From Variovorax sp. J22G73 (GTDB taxonomy: Bacteria > Pseudomonadota > Gammaproteobacteria > Burkholderiales > Burkholderiaceae_C): a DNA stretch of 64,000 nt. Under the pieces are notes generated by a model. The model was given only the letters and a program-made list of their open reading frames with translations, was not told where the DNA came from and did not search any database. How positions within the stretch are numbered: the stretch's first letter is position 1; every line of letters starts with the position of its first letter. The stretch spans positions 62,001 through 126,000 of the forward strand of contig NZ_JASZYK010000011.1 in the NCBI RefSeq assembly GCF_030317035.1. Direction: 5' to 3'. Positions 42,961 to 51,449 of the stretch are shown here, piece after piece. A program made the position numbers and the translations under genes.

Positions 42961-44841
42961 TTACTTGGTGACCACGGCGGAGCCGTCGGTCGCTGGCCGC
43001 CAGACCGTGCCGATGGACACCGTCTTGAGCTTCTTCTTCTGGCCGTACCAGAAGTTCACGAGGCCGCGCGAGAAGAACACGGCGGAGAACATCGAGGTGA
43101 CGATGCCGATGCAGTGCACCACCGCGAAGCCGCGCACCGGGCCCGAGCCGAAGGCCAGCAGCGCGATGCCCGCGATGAGCGTGGTCACGTTGGAGTCCAG
43201 GATGGTGCCCCAGGCCCGTTCGTAGCCCGCGTGGATCGCCGCCTGCGGCGACGCGCCGTTGCGCAGTTCTTCGCGCACGCGCTCGTTGATGAGCACGTTC
43301 GAGTCGATGGCCACGCCGATGGCCAGCGCCATGGCCGCGATGCCGGGCAGCGTGAGCGTGGCCTGCAGCATCGACAGGATGGCCACCAGCAGCATCAGGT
43401 TGACGGCCAGCGCAATCGAGGAGAACAGGCCGAACAGCGCGTAGTACGCGCACATGAACACCATGATCGCCAGGAAGCCGTACATCACGCTCTTGAAGCC
43501 CTTCTCGATGTTGTCGGCGCCCAGGCTCGGGCCGATGGTGCGTTCCTGGATGATTTCCATCGGCGCGGCCAGCGAGCCGGCGCGCAGCAGCAGCGCGAGA
43601 TCGCTGGCTTCGGCCACCGTCATCGAGCCCGACACCTGGAAGCGGTTGCCCAGCTCGCCGTTGATCGACGGGGCGGTGAGCACTTCGCCCTTGCCCTTCT
43701 CGAAGATCAGCATGGCCATGCGCTTCTTGTAGTTCTCGCGGCTGACATCGCGCATGATGCGGCCGCCCTTGGCGTCCATTGTCAGGTCGACCTTGGGCTG
43801 GTTGCTCTGCTGGTCGAAGCCGGGTTGCGCGTCGGTGAGGTTCTCGCCCGTGACCAGCACCTGCTTCTTCACGATCACCGGGCGGCCCTGGCGGTCCAGG
43901 AATTTCTCGGAACCGAAAGGCACCGGCCCGCCGCTCAGCTCGGCCGAGCGGCCTTCGGCGCTCTCGTCGACCATGCGCATTTCGAGCGTGGCGGTGCGGC
44001 CCAGGATTTCCTTGGCCTTGGCCGTGTCCTGCACGCCGGGCAGCTGCACGACGATGCGGTCCAGGCCCTGCTGCTGGATCACGGGTTCGGCCACGCCGAG
44101 TTCGTTGATCCGGTTGTGCAGCGTGGTGATGTTCTGCTTCAGCGCGGCGTCCTGCAGGCGGCGCGCGGCTTCGGGCTTGATGCTGGCCACCAGGCGCCAG
44201 TTGCTGCCGTCCTGGCTGTCGGTGGTGCTCAGGTCGGTGAACTGGTCCTGGATGATGCGCTTGGCCGCCTCGAGCGAAGCGGCGTCGCGAAAGCTCACCT
44301 CCACGGTCTGGCCGTTGCGGCTCACCTGGGTGCCGCGGATGCTCTTGTCGCGGAAGGTGGTGCGCAGGTCGCTCGCGAAGGACTCGGCCTTCTTGTCGAT
44401 GGCGCCCTTCATGTCCACCTGCAGCAGGAAGTCGACGCCGCCGCGCAGGTCGAGGCCCAGGTACATCGGGAAGGCGTGCAGCGAGGTCAGCCACGAGGGC
44501 GAGCGCGACAGCAGGTTCAGCGCCACCGTGTAGGGCGGGTCGCTGGCGTCGGGCACCAGGGCGCGCTGGATCACGTCGCGCGCCTTGAGCTGGTCGTCGG
44601 GCGTGGTGAACCGGGCGCGCAGCGAACCGGCGTCGAGGGTGACGAGGTCGGGCGTCAGGCTGGCGGCCTTCAGAGCTTCCTCGACCCGGGTCTGGGTGGT
44701 GGCGTCGACCTTGACGGTCGTCTTGGCCGCCGACACCTGCACCGCAGGTGCCTCACCGAAGAAATTGGGCAGGGCATAGATGAGCCCCACGAGCAACACG
44801 ATCACGATGATCGCGTACTTCCAGACCGGGTAACGGTTCAT
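42961..44841 (-). CDS. secD: Protein translocase subunit SecD
   Basis: 626 residues. MNRYPVWKYAIIVIVLLVGLIYALPNFF-type first helix (read as MNRYPVWKYA then IIVIVLLVGL) is followed by a large periplasmic region with LGLDLRGGVDFLLQVD and INELGVAEPVIQQQG, and five late helices including AIGVAIDSNVLINERVREE. It forms the SecDF export motor. The start at 44841 opens the conserved helix; a longer frame to 44904 is unconserved. Between yajC and secF. Confidence 0.97.
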   Translation of the reverse strand: MNRYPVWKYAIIVIVLLVGLIYALPNFFGEAPAVQVSAAKTTVKVDATTQTRVEEALKAASLTPDLVTLDAGSLRARFTTPDDQLKARDVIQRALVPDASDPPYTVALNLLSRSPSWLTSLHAFPMYLGLDLRGGVDFLLQVDMKGAIDKKAESFASDLRTTFRDKSIRGTQVSRNGQTVEVSFRDAASLEAAKRIIQDQFTDLSTTDSQDGSNWRLVASIKPEAARRLQDAALKQNITTLHNRINELGVAEPVIQQQGLDRIVVQLPGVQDTAKAKEILGRTATLEMRMVDESAEGRSAELSGGPVPFGSEKFLDRQGRPVIVKKQVLVTGENLTDAQPGFDQQSNQPKVDLTMDAKGGRIMRDVSRENYKKRMAMLIFEKGKGEVLTAPSINGELGNRFQVSGSMTVAEASDLALLLRAGSLAAPMEIIQERTIGPSLGADNIEKGFKSVMYGFLAIMVFMCAYYALFGLFSSIALAVNLMLLVAILSMLQATLTLPGIAAMALAIGVAIDSNVLINERVREELRNGASPQAAIHAGYERAWGTILDSNVTTLIAGIALLAFGSGPVRGFAVVHCIGIVTSMFSAVFFSRGLVNFWYGQKKKLKTVSIGTVWRPATDGSAVVTK

Positions 44842-44920
44842 GAGAGAGCGCTTTATCTGAAACGGAACACGGCGTGAATTGGGGCCGTGCGCCGCAAAGC
44901 GCAAGGCTCAGCCCACGCTT

Positions 44921-45256
44921 TTATTGCTTGACGGCGCCCTTGGGCAGGACCTGGACCACGGCACTGCGCTGGACCTTGATCTCCACGCCATTGGCGATTT
45001 CGAGGCCCAGGTACTGGTCGCTGATGGAAGTGATCTTGCCGAGCACGCCGCCGGCGGTGGCGACTTCGTCGCCCTTGGCCAGGGCCTCGATCATCGCGCG
45101 GGCTTCCTTCTGGCGCTTCATCTGGGGCCGGATCATGACGAAATACAGCACCACGAACATCAGCACCAGCGGCAGCATGCTGCCGAGCGAGGACAACATG
45201 TCGCCGCCGCCGGCTGCAGCAGGCGCGGTTTGGGCGAAAGCAGAGGAAATGAACAA
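44921..45256 (-). CDS. yajC: Preprotein translocase subunit YajC
   Basis: 111 residues. One membrane helix (LPLVLMFVVLYFVMIRPQMKRQKEA) appears as LPLVLMFVVLYFVMIRPQ, followed by the cytoplasmic YajC domain (LAKGDEVATAGGVLGKI; ANGVEIKVQRSAVVQVLPKG). It associates with SecDF. In most relatives tgt and queA precede yajC; here the upstream neighbour is a long intergenic region and the indolepyruvate oxidoreductase, so the tgt link is absent. Confidence 0.96.
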   Translation of the reverse strand: MFISSAFAQTAPAAAGGGDMLSSLGSMLPLVLMFVVLYFVMIRPQMKRQKEARAMIEALAKGDEVATAGGVLGKITSISDQYLGLEIANGVEIKVQRSAVVQVLPKGAVKQ

Positions 45257-45493
45257 GAGAGTCTCCAGCAGAGGGAAGAGAAAACGATGGGAGCGCGGTC
45301 AGCGCTCACGGTTCCTTGGACTTCGCGGCGGCACGGGATGCGCACCGGAAGTCAAAGCGCGGCGGGGCTTGGCCGCGCACAGCACCGGGCATTGTATTCG
45401 GCACGGATGACCGTTCCACGGGCTTATCCGGCGGGGTGGGGAGGGCTTTCCGGGTTTTCGGCCCTGCGAAAGTCAGCTACGTTTTCAATAGCA

Positions 45494-45516
45494 ACGGGCG
45501 CCCAGTGGGCGCCCGT
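45494..45516 (-). terminator. Hairpin downstream of indolepyruvate oxidoreductase
   Basis: A perfect 10-bp GC stem (ACGGGCGCCC with GGGCGCCCGT, loop AGT) lies 25 bases past the stop at 45541. The following minus-strand bases are TGCTATTG, only partly T-rich, so termination may be imperfect. The rest of the 284-base gap 45257-45540 shows no ORF or RNA motif. Confidence 0.5.
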
Positions 45517-45540
45517 GATGCCGTTGACGGGGCTGAAAAC

Positions 45541-48500
45541 TCAGGCCGCCACGCGCTGCGCCTGCGGATTGCGCCACTTGCCCATCAGTTCGCTCCAGCG
45601 CGCACGCGCCGCCACCAGGTTGCGATCCTTCACGTGGCCGTAGCCGCGGATCTGCTCGGGCAGTCCGGCAATCTCCAGCGCCAGGGCGTGGTTGTCGGCG
45701 CGCAGGCCGGCCATCACTTCCTCGATGCTGGCGCGGTACTCGCCGATCAGCGCGCGCTCGGTCTTGCGCTCTTCGGTGCGCCCGAAGATGTCGAGCGCCG
45801 TGCCGCGCACGCCCTTGAGCCTGGCCAGCAGGCGGAAGCCCGTCAGCATCCACGGGCCGAACTTCTGCTTCTGCAGCTGGCCCTTGGCGTTCTTCTTGGC
45901 GACGATGGGCGGCGCCAGGTGGTAGTTGAGCTTGTAGTCGCCCTCGAACATGCCCTCGACGCGCTCGAGGAAGCTGCGGTCGGCGTGCAGCCGCGCCACC
46001 TCGTACTCGTCCTTGTAGGCCATGAGCTTGAACAGGTAGCGCGCCACCGTCTCGCTCAGGCCGGTGCGGCCCAGGGCCGACTCGGCCTGCTGCACCTTGC
46101 CGACGAACTGCTTGTACTCGGCGGCGTACGCGGCGTTCTGGTAGTCCGTCAGGAACTCCACGCGGCGCGCGACCAGGCTTTCGACCGTCTCGCGCTTCTT
46201 GAACTCGATGACCTGGCCCGGGCGCACGCGCTTCTGGAACTCTTCCGGGCGCACCGCGGCCTGGCGGCCCCACTCGAAGGCGGTCTTGTTGTTTTCCACG
46301 GCCACGGCGTTCAGCTCGATGGCGCGCATCAGCGACTCGTGCCCCAGCGGCAGCCAGCCCTTTTGCCAGGCGTAGCCCAGGATCATCGGGTTGACGTAGA
46401 TGCTGTCGCCCATCAGCGTGGTGGCGGCCGCGTCGGCGTCGAAGGTGCCCATGGCGTCGAGCCCCACGGCGCGCGCAATCTCGGCTGCGCAGGCGTCTTC
46501 GGGGTTCTGCCAGTTGGCGTTGCGCACGAAGGCCGCGGTGGGCGAGCTGTGCGTGTTGAGCGCCACGCGGGTGCGCCCTTCGCGCATGCGCGCCATGGTT
46601 TCGGCGTTGATGGTGACCAGCGGGTCGCACGCCAGGACCAGGTCGGCCGCCGCGGTGCCCACGCGGGTGGTGCGAATGTCGTCCTGCGTGTCGCCGATGA
46701 GCACGTGGCTCCAGGTGGCGCCGCCCTTTTGCGCGAGGCCGGCCGCGTCCTGCGTGACGATGCCCTTGGCCTCGATGTGCGCGGCCATGCCCAGCAGCTG
46801 GCCGATGGTGATGACACCCGTGCCGCCCACGCCCGCCACCACCACGCCCCAGACCTTGCCGCCCACCAGCGACGGCAGCGCGGGCTCGGGCAGCAGGCCG
46901 AACTCGGCCGGCGTGGCGCCCTTGCTCTTGCTCTTCTTCTTGAGCTGGCCGCCCTCGACGGTGACGAAGCTCGGGCAGAAGCCCTTCAGGCAGCTCATGT
47001 CCTTGTTGCAGCTGCTCTGGTTGATGGTGCGCTTGCGGCCGAATTCGGTTTCCAGCGGCTCCACGCTCAGGCAGTTGCTCTGCACGCTGCAGTCGCCGCA
47101 GCCTTCGCAGACCAGCTCGTTGATGACCACGCGCTTGGCCGGGTCGACGGCGGTGCCCCGCTTGCGGCGGCGGCGCTTCTCGGTGGCGCAGGTCTGGTCG
47201 TAGATGATGGCCGTGGTGCCCGGCATGGCGCGGAACTCGCGCTGGATCTCGTCGAGCAGGTCGCGGTGCTTCACCTGCACGTGGTCGCCCGGGATGCTCA
47301 CGCCTTCGTATTTTTCAGGCTCGTCCGTGACGATGACGACCTTCTTCGTGCCCTCGGCGTGCAGGCTCTCGGCAATCTGCAGCACCGAGTGGCCTTCGGG
47401 CCGCTCGCCGACCTGCTGGCCGCCGGTCATGGCGACCGCGTCGTTGTACAGAATCTTGTAGGTGATGTTCACGCCCGCCGCGATGCTCTGGCGAATGGCG
47501 AGCAGGCCGCTGTGGAAGTACGTGCCGTCGCCCAGGTTCGCGAAGATGTGCTGGTCGGTGGTGAAGGGCTGCTGCCCCACCCACGGCACGCCCTCGCCGC
47601 CCATCTGGGTGAAGCCGATGGTGGAGCGGTCCATCCAGGTGGCCATGAAGTGGCAGCCGATGCCGCCCAGCGCGCGCGAGCCTTCAGGCACCACGGTGCT
47701 GGTGTTGTGCGGGCAGCCCGAGCAGAACCAGGGCTGGCGCGAGGCGTCGGCCACGCTGGTGGAGGCCTGCTGCACCACCATCGAACGCTCCTTGGCCTCC
47801 AGGATGGCCAGCTGCGCGTCGATGCGCGCGGCCATGTCGGCGCCGGCCGCGGCCAGCACGCCGGTCTTCTTCAGGCGCGCGGCGATGGCCTTGGCGATCA
47901 GCGCGGGGTTCAGGTCGGCGTTGGCGCGCAGCAGCGTGTGCGCGGTCGGGTTGGGCATCGACCATTCGCCGCCGGAGTAGCCGTCGTCGCTCGCGCCCTG
48001 GCCTTCGTCGAACTTGCCGACCACGTTGGGCCGCACGTCGGAGCGCCAGTTGTAGAGCTCTTCCTTCAGCTGGTATTCGATGACCTGGCGCTTCTCCTCG
48101 ACCACCAGGATTTCCTGCAGGCCGGTGGCGAATTCGCGCGTGAGCTGTGCTTCCAGCGGCCACACCACGCCCACCTTGTGCAGGCGAATGCCCAGCTGGC
48201 GGCAGGCCGCGTCGTCCAGGCCCAGGTCGATCAGCGCCTGGCGCGTGTCGTTGAAGGCCTTGCCGCTGGCCATGATGCCGAAGCGGTCGTTCGGCCCCTG
48301 GATCACGTTGTAGTTCAGGCGGTTCGCGCGAATGTAGGCCAGTGCGGCGTACCACTTGTAGTGCATGAGCCGGGCTTCCTGCTCCAGCGCATGGTCGGGC
48401 CAGCGGATGTGCAGGCCGCCGGGCGGCATTTCGAAGTCGGTGGGAATGACGATCTCGACGCGCTCGGGGTCGATCATGGCCGTGGCGCTCGACTCGACGA

Positions 48501-49149
48501 TTTCCTGGATCGTCTTCATGCCCGACCACACGCCCGAGAAGCGGCTCATGGCGAAGGCGTGGATGCCCAGGTCGAGAATTTCCTGCACGTTGGCCGGGAA
48601 GAACACCGGCGTGCCGCAGGCCTTGAAGATGTGGTCGCTCTGGTGCGCGGCGGTGGAGCTCTTGGAGATGTGGTCGTCGCCCGCCACCGCGATCACGCCG
48701 CCGAACTCGGTAGTGCCGGCCATGTTGGCGTGCTTGAACACGTCGGAGCAGCGGTCCACGCCCGGGCCCTTGCCGTACCAGATGCCGAAGACGCCGTCGA
48801 ACTTGTTGGTGCCCTGCGGGGAGAAGCCCAGCTGCTGGGTGCCCCACAGCGCGGTGGCCGCCAGCTCTTCGTTGACGCCGGGCTGGAAGACGATGTTCTG
48901 TTCCTTCAGGAACTTGCTGGCCTTCCATAGCGCTTGGTCGTAGCCGCCTAGCGGGGAGCCGCGGTAGCCGCTGATGAAGCCGGCGGTGTTCTTGCCGGCC
49001 TGCTTGTCGCGCAGCTGCTGCAGCATGGGCAGCTTGACGAGGGCCTGGACGCCGCTCATGAAGGCCCGGCCGTAGTCGAGCGAGTATTTGTCGTCGAGCG
49101 TGACCGTTTCGAGGGCCTTGCGAATGTGCGCGGGCAGCGGTGCATTCAT
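45541..49149 (-). CDS. Indolepyruvate ferredoxin oxidoreductase, fused alpha-beta type
   Basis: 1202 residues. The N-terminal half has the thiamine-diphosphate oxidoreductase domains (GYRGSPLGGYDQALW; WFCSGCPHNTSTVVP; the TPP-binding ANLGDGTYFHSG). A four-Cys iron-sulfur motif is at Cys681/684/687/693 (CEGCGDC). The gamma-type domain follows (VVVAGVGGTGVITIGQLLG), then a C-terminal DUF6537-like region. It decarboxylates aryl- or branched 2-oxo acids to acyl-CoA in the cytoplasm. GGAG is nine bases before the start at 49149. Divergent from an Lrp regulator, which probably controls it in response to an amino acid. Confidence 0.93.
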   Translation of the reverse strand: MNAPLPAHIRKALETVTLDDKYSLDYGRAFMSGVQALVKLPMLQQLRDKQAGKNTAGFISGYRGSPLGGYDQALWKASKFLKEQNIVFQPGVNEELAATALWGTQQLGFSPQGTNKFDGVFGIWYGKGPGVDRCSDVFKHANMAGTTEFGGVIAVAGDDHISKSSTAAHQSDHIFKACGTPVFFPANVQEILDLGIHAFAMSRFSGVWSGMKTIQEIVESSATAMIDPERVEIVIPTDFEMPPGGLHIRWPDHALEQEARLMHYKWYAALAYIRANRLNYNVIQGPNDRFGIMASGKAFNDTRQALIDLGLDDAACRQLGIRLHKVGVVWPLEAQLTREFATGLQEILVVEEKRQVIEYQLKEELYNWRSDVRPNVVGKFDEGQGASDDGYSGGEWSMPNPTAHTLLRANADLNPALIAKAIAARLKKTGVLAAAGADMAARIDAQLAILEAKERSMVVQQASTSVADASRQPWFCSGCPHNTSTVVPEGSRALGGIGCHFMATWMDRSTIGFTQMGGEGVPWVGQQPFTTDQHIFANLGDGTYFHSGLLAIRQSIAAGVNITYKILYNDAVAMTGGQQVGERPEGHSVLQIAESLHAEGTKKVVIVTDEPEKYEGVSIPGDHVQVKHRDLLDEIQREFRAMPGTTAIIYDQTCATEKRRRRKRGTAVDPAKRVVINELVCEGCGDCSVQSNCLSVEPLETEFGRKRTINQSSCNKDMSCLKGFCPSFVTVEGGQLKKKSKSKGATPAEFGLLPEPALPSLVGGKVWGVVVAGVGGTGVITIGQLLGMAAHIEAKGIVTQDAAGLAQKGGATWSHVLIGDTQDDIRTTRVGTAAADLVLACDPLVTINAETMARMREGRTRVALNTHSSPTAAFVRNANWQNPEDACAAEIARAVGLDAMGTFDADAAATTLMGDSIYVNPMILGYAWQKGWLPLGHESLMRAIELNAVAVENNKTAFEWGRQAAVRPEEFQKRVRPGQVIEFKKRETVESLVARRVEFLTDYQNAAYAAEYKQFVGKVQQAESALGRTGLSETVARYLFKLMAYKDEYEVARLHADRSFLERVEGMFEGDYKLNYHLAPPIVAKKNAKGQLQKQKFGPWMLTGFRLLARLKGVRGTALDIFGRTEERKTERALIGEYRASIEEVMAGLRADNHALALEIAGLPEQIRGYGHVKDRNLVAARARWSELMGKWRNPQAQRVAA

Positions 49150-49327
49150 TTTGTCTGTCTCCGTGTGGCAGGGCCTTGTGGGCCTGGCTGATGGGTGTGG
49201 GTCTGTGCCCGGGTAGGGCGCGAGCCCATGATCACGCAAAGTGTATGCCGGGGTCCGCGACAGGTGTTTGCGTTCTTTGCCCCGAAAAACGCGGTTCCAG
49301 AAAGAATCTTGCTTAATATCCACGCCC

Positions 49328-49804
49328 ATGGAAAGCATTGACAAGTTCGACCTCGCAATCCTGCAAGAACTGCAGGCCGACGGCCGCCTCACCAACGCCG
49401 AGCTGGCCCAGCGCGTGGGCCTGTCGGCCGCGCCCTGCTGGCGCCGCGTGCGCGCGCTGGAGGAATCCGGCTTCATCAAGGGCTACCACGCCGAAATCGA
49501 CCGCCACAAGATCGGGCTGGGCGTGCTCGCTTTCGTGCGCGTCGACACCGAGCGCGTCACCCACGAGGCCACCCGCAAGCTGGAAGACGCCATCCGCAAG
49601 CTGCCCGACGTGGTCGCCTGCCACTACATCAGCGGCACCGGCACCTTCGAGCTGCAGGTGGTGGCGCGCGACCTCGACGGCTTCTCGGCCTTCGCGCGCC
49701 AGCACCTGATGAACCTGCCCAACGTGAAAGACCTGCACACCAGCTTCTCGCTGGGCGAGGTGAAGGCGAGCAGCGCGCTGCCGCTGGGGCACCTGGCGCG
49801 CTGA
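49328..49804 (+). CDS. Lrp/AsnC-family regulator next to indolepyruvate oxidoreductase
   Basis: 158 residues. Winged helix at 5-65 (IDKFDLAILQELQADGRL; ELAQRVGLSAAPCWRRVRAL), then a RAM domain with VVACHYISGTGTFELQVVA. It looks like BkdR-type regulators. Divergent from the oxidoreductase gene across 178 bases, where CGCAAA (49235-49240) and TTTGCG (49267-49272) form an inverted pair. Likely senses an aromatic or branched amino acid and controls the oxidoreductase. Distinct from acdR. Confidence 0.9.
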   Translation: MESIDKFDLAILQELQADGRLTNAELAQRVGLSAAPCWRRVRALEESGFIKGYHAEIDRHKIGLGVLAFVRVDTERVTHEATRKLEDAIRKLPDVVACHYISGTGTFELQVVARDLDGFSAFARQHLMNLPNVKDLHTSFSLGEVKASSALPLGHLAR

Positions 49805-49837
49805 GCGAGGAAAAGGCGAGCGCGACAAGCGGAAACG

Positions 49838-49867
49838 AAAAAAGCCGGCTCCTCGCGAAACCGGCTT
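49838..49867 (-). terminator. Terminator of the Roadblock operon
   Basis: On the minus strand the stem AAGCCGG (49861-49867 side) pairs with CCGGCTT (49842-49848 side) around a 12-base loop and is followed by six T residues (49838-49843). It lies 50 bases beyond the stop at 49917 and may also serve the convergent Lrp gene. Confidence 0.75.
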
Positions 49868-49916
49868 CCTGAAAAAGGCAGGCGCGGGGCGCTGGCCCCG
49901 CGACGTTATTTCACCT

Positions 49917-50276
49917 TCAGAAGGTGATGTCCTTCTCGACTTCCTGCAGCTTGCGGCGCGCCAGCGCCAGGTTCGACTTGGCCTTGTCCAGCACGTAGTA
50001 GATGAACACGCCTTCCTTCTGCGCCAGCGGGCGCAGCAGGTGGTATTGCTTGCCCAGGGTGATCAGGATGTCCTCGATCACGTCGTTCAGGCCCAGCGAG
50101 CGCATGGTCTTGAGCTTGGCGCGCACCACCTCGGTGTTGCCGGCGGCGGCCACTTCCAGGTCCACGCCGGTGCCGCCCGCGCCCAGCATCATGCCGCTGG
50201 CGGAGTCGACCACGGCCGCGCACAGGGCGCCGTCGGCGGTCAAAAGGTTGTCAATGCTTTGCTGGATCGTTGCCAT
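49917..50276 (-). CDS. Roadblock/LC7-domain protein 1
   Basis: 119 residues forming one Roadblock/LC7 domain: LTADGALCAAVVDSASGMMLG, then VRAKLKTMRSLGLNDVIEDILIT and the C-terminal helix LALARRKLQEVEK. No signal or membrane segment. By analogy with MglB it could bind the GTPase encoded at 50807-51349 and act as a GAP or scaffold. It is the last gene of a four-gene minus-strand run, 96 bases after the second Roadblock gene and just before a terminator. Confidence 0.85.
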   Translation of the reverse strand: MATIQQSIDNLLTADGALCAAVVDSASGMMLGAGGTGVDLEVAAAGNTEVVRAKLKTMRSLGLNDVIEDILITLGKQYHLLRPLAQKEGVFIYYVLDKAKSNLALARRKLQEVEKDITF

Positions 50277-50372
50277 CTTGGTGTTTCCTATCGGTCATGC
50301 GTATGAAAAGAGCGGGGGCGCCGCATGCAAACGCGTCCCCGCTCGCTGATTCGGATCGGTGCTGCCGGGCTT

Positions 50373-50810
50373 TCAGGCCAAGGGCTGCACGGGCTGCACG
50401 GGTTGCAGGGGATCGGCTTGCTCCGGCTGGTGCGCCTCGAGCAGCTTCACGCAGGCGGCCGTGCGGTACATCACCTGCGCCAGCACCGCGCTGGCGCCGG
50501 CGATCACGTTCACCACCAGCTCGGTCTCGCCATTGCGCACCGGGCTGAACAGGGCGAAGCCGTCATCGGTGGCCACGGTCGTGCACTTGCAGCGGCCCAG
50601 CCGGGCTTCCTGCGACACCACGGCGCCCATGGCCGAAATGGAGCTGGCCATGGCCGCGATGCGCGACGGGTCGACACTGCGCACGCTGGCGCTGGCAATC
50701 TCGAAACCGTCGGGCGTGGCGATGACCACCGTGGTCACGCCCGCGATGTCCTCCAGGATGCGCTGCGCTTCGGACGCGGCCTTGAGCTTCAAAAGGCGGC
50801 TGATGTTCAC
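50373..50810 (-). CDS. Roadblock/LC7-domain protein 2
   Basis: 145 residues. The Roadblock fold is seen in EAQRILEDIAGVTTVVIATPDGFEIASASV and IAAMASSISAMGAVVSQEA (given in parts), with a C-terminal Gln/Pro tail (QPVQPVQP). The GTG start at 50810 overlaps the GTPase stop (GTGA), so its translation is tied to the GTPase, the arrangement of MglA-MglB and conservon-like modules. Differs clearly from the shorter copy downstream. Confidence 0.85.
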   Translation of the reverse strand: MNISRLLKLKAASEAQRILEDIAGVTTVVIATPDGFEIASASVRSVDPSRIAAMASSISAMGAVVSQEARLGRCKCTTVATDDGFALFSPVRNGETELVVNVIAGASAVLAQVMYRTAACVKLLEAHQPEQADPLQPVQPVQPLA

Positions 50811-51349
50811 AGGGCGGCTCCGGTGTCGGTGACTTCGATCTGCATCAGCAGCGTGTCGATGAGGGAAATGACGTCGTCGCCCCGGCGCAGGTCGACCGCG
50901 AGCACCGGCAGCACCAGCCCGCGGGCCTGCAGCGCGCGGGCGTAGTCGTCCAGCGAGGGCGAGGGGTGCGACTCGCTGCGGCTGATGCCCAGCGCGCAGG
51001 GCATGTGCTGCAGCGCGTCGGCAAAGCCGTCGAGGTAGGTGGCCAGGTCTTCCAGCGGCGCGGGGCGCGAGTTGTCCAGCAGGATGGCCAGGCCCAGCGC
51101 GTCGCGGATCAAGATCTTCCACATGAAGTCGAAGCGGCTCTGCCCCGGCGTGCCGTACAGGCGCAAGCGGTCGCCGTTGTCCAGCGTGAGCTCGCCGAAG
51201 TCCAGCCCCACCGTGGTGGTGGCCTTGTCCACCGAGCGGTCGGCGTTGGCGACGTCGGTCGAAATGGGCGCCCGCTCGCTGATGGCGGCAATGGCGGTGG
51301 TCTTGCCGACGCCCATCGGGCCGGTGAAGACGAGTTTGTATTCCCTCAA
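50807..51349 (-). CDS. MglA-like small GTPase
   Basis: 180 residues. The P-loop is GPMGVGKTT (Gly10, Lys16, Thr17). TPGQ at 67-70 replaces the Ras DxxGQ, as in many bacterial MglA/Rup-type GTPases. The NKxD position reads ISRSE, so base recognition is atypical. The start is a TTG at 51349 with AGGGGAAA just upstream; GTG and ATG further upstream give an unconserved basic head. Likely the switch protein of the Roadblock pair. Cytoplasmic. Confidence 0.85.
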   Translation of the reverse strand: MREYKLVFTGPMGVGKTTAIAAISERAPISTDVANADRSVDKATTTVGLDFGELTLDNGDRLRLYGTPGQSRFDFMWKILIRDALGLAILLDNSRPAPLEDLATYLDGFADALQHMPCALGISRSESHPSPSLDDYARALQARGLVLPVLAVDLRRGDDVISLIDTLLMQIEVTDTGAAL

Positions 51350-51449
51350 GCGATTTCCCCTGGACGCACGAACGGATTGGTGAATGAACAAATAGAAGAG
51401 AAGCGGTGCGGCGCGCCGCAGCCCGGCGTGGCTCGGAGCAATGCGGCGC

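Noticed and set aside
41887..44877. Plus-strand open frame of 996 codons opposite secD and secF
   Set aside because: Shadow of two essential, well-recognised genes on the other strand.
45316..48930. Plus-strand open frame of 1204 codons opposite the indolepyruvate oxidoreductase
   Set aside because: Antisense shadow; composition is His/Ala/Val/Arg-biased and no family is recognisable.
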